From Dehalococcoidales bacterium (lineage in GTDB: Bacteria > Chloroflexota > Dehalococcoidia > Dehalococcoidales > UBA2162), in contig JAFGCW010000085.1 in the NCBI GenBank assembly GCA_016932435.1, positions 1-35,925 of the forward strand: a stretch of DNA of 35,925 nt, given 5' to 3'. The position numbers were made by a program, and so were the translations under genes. Numbering within the stretch: the stretch's first letter is position 1; every line of letters starts with the position of its first letter. The notes beneath the pieces were generated by a model that did no database searches, was not told the DNA's origin, and saw only the letters and a program-made list of their open reading frames with translations. Below, piece by piece: positions 31,992 through 35,925 of this stretch.

Positions 31992-33799
31992 TAACTTATT
32001 ACCTGAATACACTTTACGGGGCATATCTGGGCGCAAACGCCACATCCGGTGCAACTTTCCGTATCTATGGCAACGGTATCTCCGGTAACCCGTATAGCAG
32101 GGCATCCAAGCCTCAGGCACATATGACAGCCGGTACATTTTTCACTGTCGACCTGATACGGAGTTCCTTTTGTCCTGATATGGGTTGGACAGGCTCCGCG
32201 GATAATTACTACCGAAGGTTTTAGACTTTGTACGCTGTTCTTGACTGCTGTATTGATTTCCTTCAGGTCGAAGGCGCTGACAACACTTACGTCATCGATC
32301 CCGATACCGCGAACGAGTGATTCGAGATCAACTTGAGTAACCTGCGTCTGCGCGGCGGATATTCCGGTGCCCGGGTGCCCCTGGTGGCCGGTCATTGCAG
32401 TTGTCCCATTGTCCATGATGATAACAGTGCTTGTCCCCTGGTTGTAAATAACATCGATCAGAGCCGTTATCCCCGAGTGGAAAAAGGTTGAGTCACCGAT
32501 AACGGCGATAATTTTATCTTTAATTCCGGCTTTTTCGAGTCCCAGTGCCTGACCGATACTGGCGCCCATGCAGGCAGTCGTATCCAGGGCGAAAAGCGGA
32601 GCGTAGACACCGAGTGTATAGCAACCAATATCACCGGTTACTATTATCCGATTCTTATCGAACTTTTCTTCCTTTTCGTTATCCGTATCATCCGGTTCTG
32701 CCAGTCCGAGTTTCCTGAAAGAATACTCTGCCGCCATATGGGGGCATCCTGCACAGAGCAGAGGAGGTCTTGGAGGTAGTGATGCGGACGGTGCTACTGA
32801 AACGGTAACTGCTGTATTTTTATCAGGCAGCAGACCGGCTTCGATAGCTCTGGTTTCGACGATTTCCGGATTGAGTTCACCGATTATAGGAATGAATTCT
32901 TTCCCGGATACCGGGATACCGAGTCGTTGGACCTCTTCTTGGATGAAAGGATCAAGCTCTTCGATAACGAGGACTTTTTCAACCTTCTCTGCAAATTCAC
33001 GGATTAACCTGTCAGGGAATGGATAGATGGTGACGAGTTTCAGGTGGGATGCATCTTTGAAGATTTCCCGTGCATACTGGTAACCGACTCCCGACGAAAT
33101 AATCCCGATCTTCCTGTCGTTCAGTATCATCTCGTTCAAGGGGAAATCATTCACATACTCGCGGAGTTTGATGATTCTTTCTTCCATCGCGATCCGCCTG
33201 ACACGGGCGTTGGATGGGACCATCACGTATTTGGCGGGTGAAGCTTGGAATTGAGGTTTCTTCATTTCGACCGGTCGTTCTTTTTCCACGTTCACCACTG
33301 TCTTGCAGTGGGAGAGTCGGGTTGTGGAACGAACCAGTACCGGTGTATCGAATTCTTCGCTTATTCGGAATGCCCAGTCCATTAACTCGTAGGCTTCCTG
33401 GCTGTCGGTCGGTTCGAGCATCGGGACTTTAGCCATCCTGGCGTAGTGGCGGTTGTCCTGTTCACCCTGAGAACTATGTTCCCCGGGATCATCACATTCA
33501 ACAATTACGAGGCCACCATCGACTCCTGTTGTCGCTGCCGCCATGAACGGATCGCTGGCTACATTGAGACCGACATGTTTCATCGATGCCATAGCCCTGA
33601 CTCCGGCATATGAAGCACCGAGAGCGACTTCCATGGCTACTTTTTCATTGGTAGACCATTCCGTATAGATATCGTCGAATCGAGCGAGGGATTCCATTAT
33701 TTCAGTGCTGGGAGTTCCCGGGTACGCGGCACCGACTCTAACCCCGGCATGATATGCACCGAGGGCGATTGCTTCATTTCCTGATAAGAGTTGTTTCAT
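31991..33799 (-). CDS. iorA: Indolepyruvate:ferredoxin oxidoreductase, alpha subunit
   Basis: 602 residues. Pyrimidine-binding N-terminal part (LLSGNEAIALGAYHAGVRVG; GTPSTEIMESL), central transketolase-like C domain, and the TPP/Mg site around residues 390-465: GDIGCYTLG, then GDSTFFHSG and DNGTTAMTGHQGHPG. The C-terminus has two [4Fe-4S] motifs, CTGCHMCLRLGCP and CTGCGVCAQICPVKC. Length is typical. It overlaps iorB by one base. An A-T rich leader of about 270 bases precedes it, with some small hairpins (CGGATTT/AAATCCG). Preferred substrate unknown; indolepyruvate and phenylpyruvate are the usual ones. Confidence 0.95.
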   Translation of the reverse strand: MKQLLSGNEAIALGAYHAGVRVGAAYPGTPSTEIMESLARFDDIYTEWSTNEKVAMEVALGASYAGVRAMASMKHVGLNVASDPFMAAATTGVDGGLVIVECDDPGEHSSQGEQDNRHYARMAKVPMLEPTDSQEAYELMDWAFRISEEFDTPVLVRSTTRLSHCKTVVNVEKERPVEMKKPQFQASPAKYVMVPSNARVRRIAMEERIIKLREYVNDFPLNEMILNDRKIGIISSGVGYQYAREIFKDASHLKLVTIYPFPDRLIREFAEKVEKVLVIEELDPFIQEEVQRLGIPVSGKEFIPIIGELNPEIVETRAIEAGLLPDKNTAVTVSVAPSASLPPRPPLLCAGCPHMAAEYSFRKLGLAEPDDTDNEKEEKFDKNRIIVTGDIGCYTLGVYAPLFALDTTACMGASIGQALGLEKAGIKDKIIAVIGDSTFFHSGITALIDVIYNQGTSTVIIMDNGTTAMTGHQGHPGTGISAAQTQVTQVDLESLVRGIGIDDVSVVSAFDLKEINTAVKNSVQSLKPSVVIIRGACPTHIRTKGTPYQVDSEKCTGCHMCLRLGCPAIRVTGDTVAIDTESCTGCGVCAQICPVKCIQVIS

Positions 33800-34073
33800 T
33801 AAGTTGTTATTATCCTTATAAAAATCCGTTATTATGACTTATATACTGATAAACTTCAGAAAAAAAAGTGAAGAAATCCTGCAATCTCAGGCTTTATCGG
33901 TAATAGACTGAATCCTTGCCGGATTTCAGTCGTGTAAATCCGTTTCCTCGCTACAAATTACCATCCTGCTGACGAATCTGTCAAACTCGCCGTTACACCT
34001 GTCAGGAATGATTCCTGAATGCCTGCAATAAAACCTCTTATAAAAGGTGTGTCTGCTTATCTACAGATTCGTT

Positions 34074-34379
34074 TTACCAGGGAGTGTTTGGATCCTTCTT
34101 AAGGCTTTCAATAAGACCATCCAGGGGCAGCGCAGCCATTGTCAATGGCTGAAAACACCCGGTGGAGCTGAGTTTAATGGCCAGCTTGGCGGCTGCTTCG
34201 TCACTGGGTGCTTCGATGATATTCACGAAATCCCACTGGCCAAGCAGAGCAAACTGTGTCTCAATTTTACCACCGAGATACTCGATTTCCTGGTTGATAC
34301 TCTTGATCCATTCAGGATCCTCATCAAAACTTTTTCTTCCTTTATCTGTGAGTACTACCAGTTGCATGTAATGAGGCAT
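34074..34379 (-). CDS. GYD-domain protein
   Basis: 101 residues. The GYD family is named after a GYD motif; here that region reads ALLGQWDFVNIIEAPSDEAA. It starts MPHYMQLVVLTDKGRKSF and ends with PLTMAALPLDGLIESLKK. Small ferredoxin-like-fold proteins of unknown function. AGGAGG sits about six bases before the ATG. It stands alone between the ior leader and a 500-base gap. Confidence 0.88.
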   Translation of the reverse strand: MPHYMQLVVLTDKGRKSFDEDPEWIKSINQEIEYLGGKIETQFALLGQWDFVNIIEAPSDEAAAKLAIKLSSTGCFQPLTMAALPLDGLIESLKKDPNTPW

Positions 34380-34879
34380 GATAATCCTCCTTTGTATTGA
34401 TGGTATGTTGATTGATGTTATCGTGTAGATTCAGTGTTGTCAACTGACGGTGTTGGTAGTTAATAAGATAAGTCAGGTTGAATATATATCGTTCACTATG
34501 AAACGTAATTCTCTAAAAGAGAATCAGTGATATGACAGAACCTGTTTGATATTTGGAAAGTATATATAATAAAAGTGAGATATACTGATGAGTCACAGAA
34601 GCAGGGATGATGATAGTGTTACCAGACTGATGAGTACGATGTAAATAAATGAATAAACTCGATCTGAATAAAATCAAAGTAACACAGAGTCGTTCCTGGA
34701 GTGGTTTGGGCTTTTCCTTCAGTAATGGATCTACGACATGATCTCTTCACCGAAAAGGACATGGTCAGTTACCGGATAATATGTAATAGGGATTTTTTCC
34801 TGCTGTAATCACAGATAAACAAACAATGTGAATGGGGAGGAAAAGTTAGATAAAGTCTGGTACTAAAACTATATTAGTC
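34380..34879. other. Intergenic, no clear gene
   Basis: Upstream region of the GYD gene and downstream region of the repeat-protein gene. A 30-codon plus-strand frame (34649-34741, starting MNKLDLNKIKVTQSRSW) has no ribosome binding site and is not called. No terminator is evident. Confidence 0.45.
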
Positions 34880-35925
34880 CTAATTCATTACCAGATTAAT
34901 TGTTTCGTCTTCGACAGTAGTGCTTTTTACGATTGTTAATTGGCTGAGCGTATTGAGGAGGGTATCCGGGTCTTGTCCGGAGATGACAAGCAATCGTCCT
35001 TGAGATGAACCCGTATCAACCAAAATTTTTAAACTGTTTTGGCTTATTAGCATCGATTTCAGTTGTCGTATCTGTTCCAGGTTCACCGGTTTTTTTACGA
35101 AGACTGGAACTCCCAGGGATCTACTTTTTTCTAATCGATTTCGATGATTGATGATCTCTTTTTCCTGGTTGCTCTTCGCACGATCATCTAACCGCTTAGT
35201 TTTTTCCTTATGACCTTTTTCTTGTTTTCCCTTGTTATCTTGATTTACGTGGTTATCGTGGTTATTTTGGTTATCTTGTTTTGGTTCAAGCATTTCGTAT
35301 ACCATCGGTTTGAGTTCACTGGATGGTTTCGAGTGCTTATTATGTTTTTTGATTGTATTTGATTTATTATTTCCAATTTTTAAATCACGCGTGAAATTAA
35401 GCTGGAATCGTTTCTTTTCCGGCTTTGGCGGTTCTTCAGGTTGCCGGTTCACTAATTCTCGAGCCATTTCAAGCGATTTATTCAGTTCTTCACGAGACTT
35501 ATCAACTTTCAGTAAGAAAGGATTTGCCTTTTCTCCTTCTTTCCAGTAATTATCAAGTTTCTCACTTTTAATTGATCGTCCCGTTTTTATTTTAATTTCA
35601 ACGTTATGGATTTCTTGTGCGTCGTCGAGTTTATCAGCTTCGTCTGGTTGTGGTGTCTGATTATTTAGAGCAGGGATATATTCTGGAACCGGTTCGTTAC
35701 TGGTAACAGCGTCTTTTTTTACATCATGGATTTCTTGTGTGTCGTCGAGTTTATCAGCTTCATCTGGTGTTTGGGGTTGATTACTCAGGTCAAGGATATC
35801 TTCTAAAACCGGTTCGTTACTGACAGCAGTGTCCTCTATTTCAAACTGATTTTCTTGTGTGTCGTCGAGTTTATCAGCTTCATCTGGTGTTTGGGGTTGA
35901 TTACTCAGGTCAAGGATATCTTCTA
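34880..35925 (-). CDS. Acidic repeat protein, C-terminal part, cut by window edge
   Basis: The minus-strand frame is open from 35925 down to the TAG at 34880, so at least 347 residues with the N-terminus outside. The visible start is a tandem repeat of 40 residues (core PDEADKLDDTQE with EPVLEDILDLSNQPQ), acidic and proline-containing. A basic, Lys/Asn/Gln-rich linker follows (for example QDNQNNHDNHVNQDN). The last 90 residues look like a folded alpha/beta domain (VPVFVKKPVNLEQIRQLKSM, LKILVDTGSSQGRLLVISGQ). An ATG at 35467 lies inside this frame but has no reason to be preferred. No family is recognised; low-complexity linkers plus an end domain suggest a scaffold or structural role. Confidence 0.75.
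   Translation of the reverse strand, partial: EDILDLSNQPQTPDEADKLDDTQENQFEIEDTAVSNEPVLEDILDLSNQPQTPDEADKLDDTQEIHDVKKDAVTSNEPVPEYIPALNNQTPQPDEADKLDDAQEIHNVEIKIKTGRSIKSEKLDNYWKEGEKANPFLLKVDKSREELNKSLEMARELVNRQPEEPPKPEKKRFQLNFTRDLKIGNNKSNTIKKHNKHSKPSSELKPMVYEMLEPKQDNQNNHDNHVNQDNKGKQEKGHKEKTKRLDDRAKSNQEKEIINHRNRLEKSRSLGVPVFVKKPVNLEQIRQLKSMLISQNSLKILVDTGSSQGRLLVISGQDPDTLLNTLSQLTIVKSTTVEDETINLVMN
35611..35925 (-). repeat. 120-bp tandem repeat inside the acidic protein gene
   Basis: The sequence GTCGTCGAGTTTATCAGCTT (plus strand) recurs at about 35621, 35741 and 35861, a period of exactly 120 bp, i.e. 40 codons, so the repeat keeps frame. The two copies nearest the edge are almost identical; the third is more diverged. 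The array continues past the window. Confidence 0.85.

Noticed and set aside
33800..34073. Riboswitch in the iorA leader
   Set aside because: Small hairpins (CGGATTT/AAATCCG, CAGGAAT/ATTCCTG) exist, but there is no terminator or clear sequestering stem near the start codon and no ordered fold; not strong enough.
34649..34741. 30-codon plus-strand ORF
   Set aside because: No ribosome binding site, no recognisable features and a length expected by chance.
1..35925. Insertion sequences, integrase, phage genes, toxin-antitoxin or restriction systems
   Set aside because: No transposase, integrase, methylase-nuclease or toxin motifs were seen in any frame; the only methyltransferase looks like a small-molecule enzyme.

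Overview
The window reads as a piece of an anaerobic bacterial chromosome of moderate GC content. It carries a Mo/W-bisPGD oxidoreductase, indolepyruvate:ferredoxin oxidoreductase, 2-hydroxyacyl-CoA dehydratase/benzoyl-CoA-reductase-type subunits, polyferredoxins, DUF362, DUF169, GYD and PAC2 proteins, and a Mop protein. That mix resembles Dehalococcoidia-type Chloroflexota or similar sediment anaerobes. This taxonomic reading is inference; no rRNA or tRNA gene is visible.

Layout. (1) 1-0.8 kb: 5' part of a molybdopterin oxidoreductase, minus strand, cut by the window edge. (2) 1.4-8.5 kb: a patchwork of accessory genes: two tandem Cys-rich paralogues, a compact RtcB-like protein, an AraC/GyrI-type regulator, a dockerin-like 3' remnant, a second AraC/GyrI gene with an in-frame stop, a histidine phosphatase with an in-frame stop, and a cupin-like protein with a short upstream ORF. 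(3) 9-17.2 kb, plus strand: a DUF362 gene with an in-frame stop, a zinc alcohol dehydrogenase, a membrane-anchored ferredoxin, DUF169, two dehydratase/reductase subunits overlapping by one base, and two small cupin-like proteins. The three cupin-like proteins (7.3, 16.2, 16.8 kb) share a motif set and bracket the dehydratase pair. (4) 17.2-21.7 kb: structured non-coding DNA, a Mop protein, a large repetitive coiled-coil protein, a 44-bp perfect palindrome and a PAC2 protein. (5) 21.5-33.8 kb: a LivFGHMK-type amino-acid ABC transporter with livG alone on the plus strand; the minus-strand run is iorA-iorB-thioesterase-[RNA leader]-acyl-CoA synthetase-livH-livM-livK-livF-paaK-like. (6) 34-35.9 kb: a GYD protein and the C-terminal part of a repeat-containing acidic protein.

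How it may work together (inference). Amino acids enter through the Liv system. A transaminase outside the window would give 2-oxo acids, which IorAB oxidises to acyl- or aryl-CoA with reduced ferredoxin. The thioesterase, acyl-CoA synthetase and PaaK-like protein handle CoA thioesters. The 9-17 kb block could reduce or dehydrate such thioesters, but the ATP-dependent activator this enzyme family normally needs is not in the window.

Most notable: an unassigned structured leader (three-way junction, hairpin, H-type pseudoknot, 13-bp terminator) ahead of the acyl-CoA synthetase; a 31-bp promoter-like element present three times with identical spacing; and three genes within 4 kb each broken by one stop, using TGA, TAG and TAA respectively.
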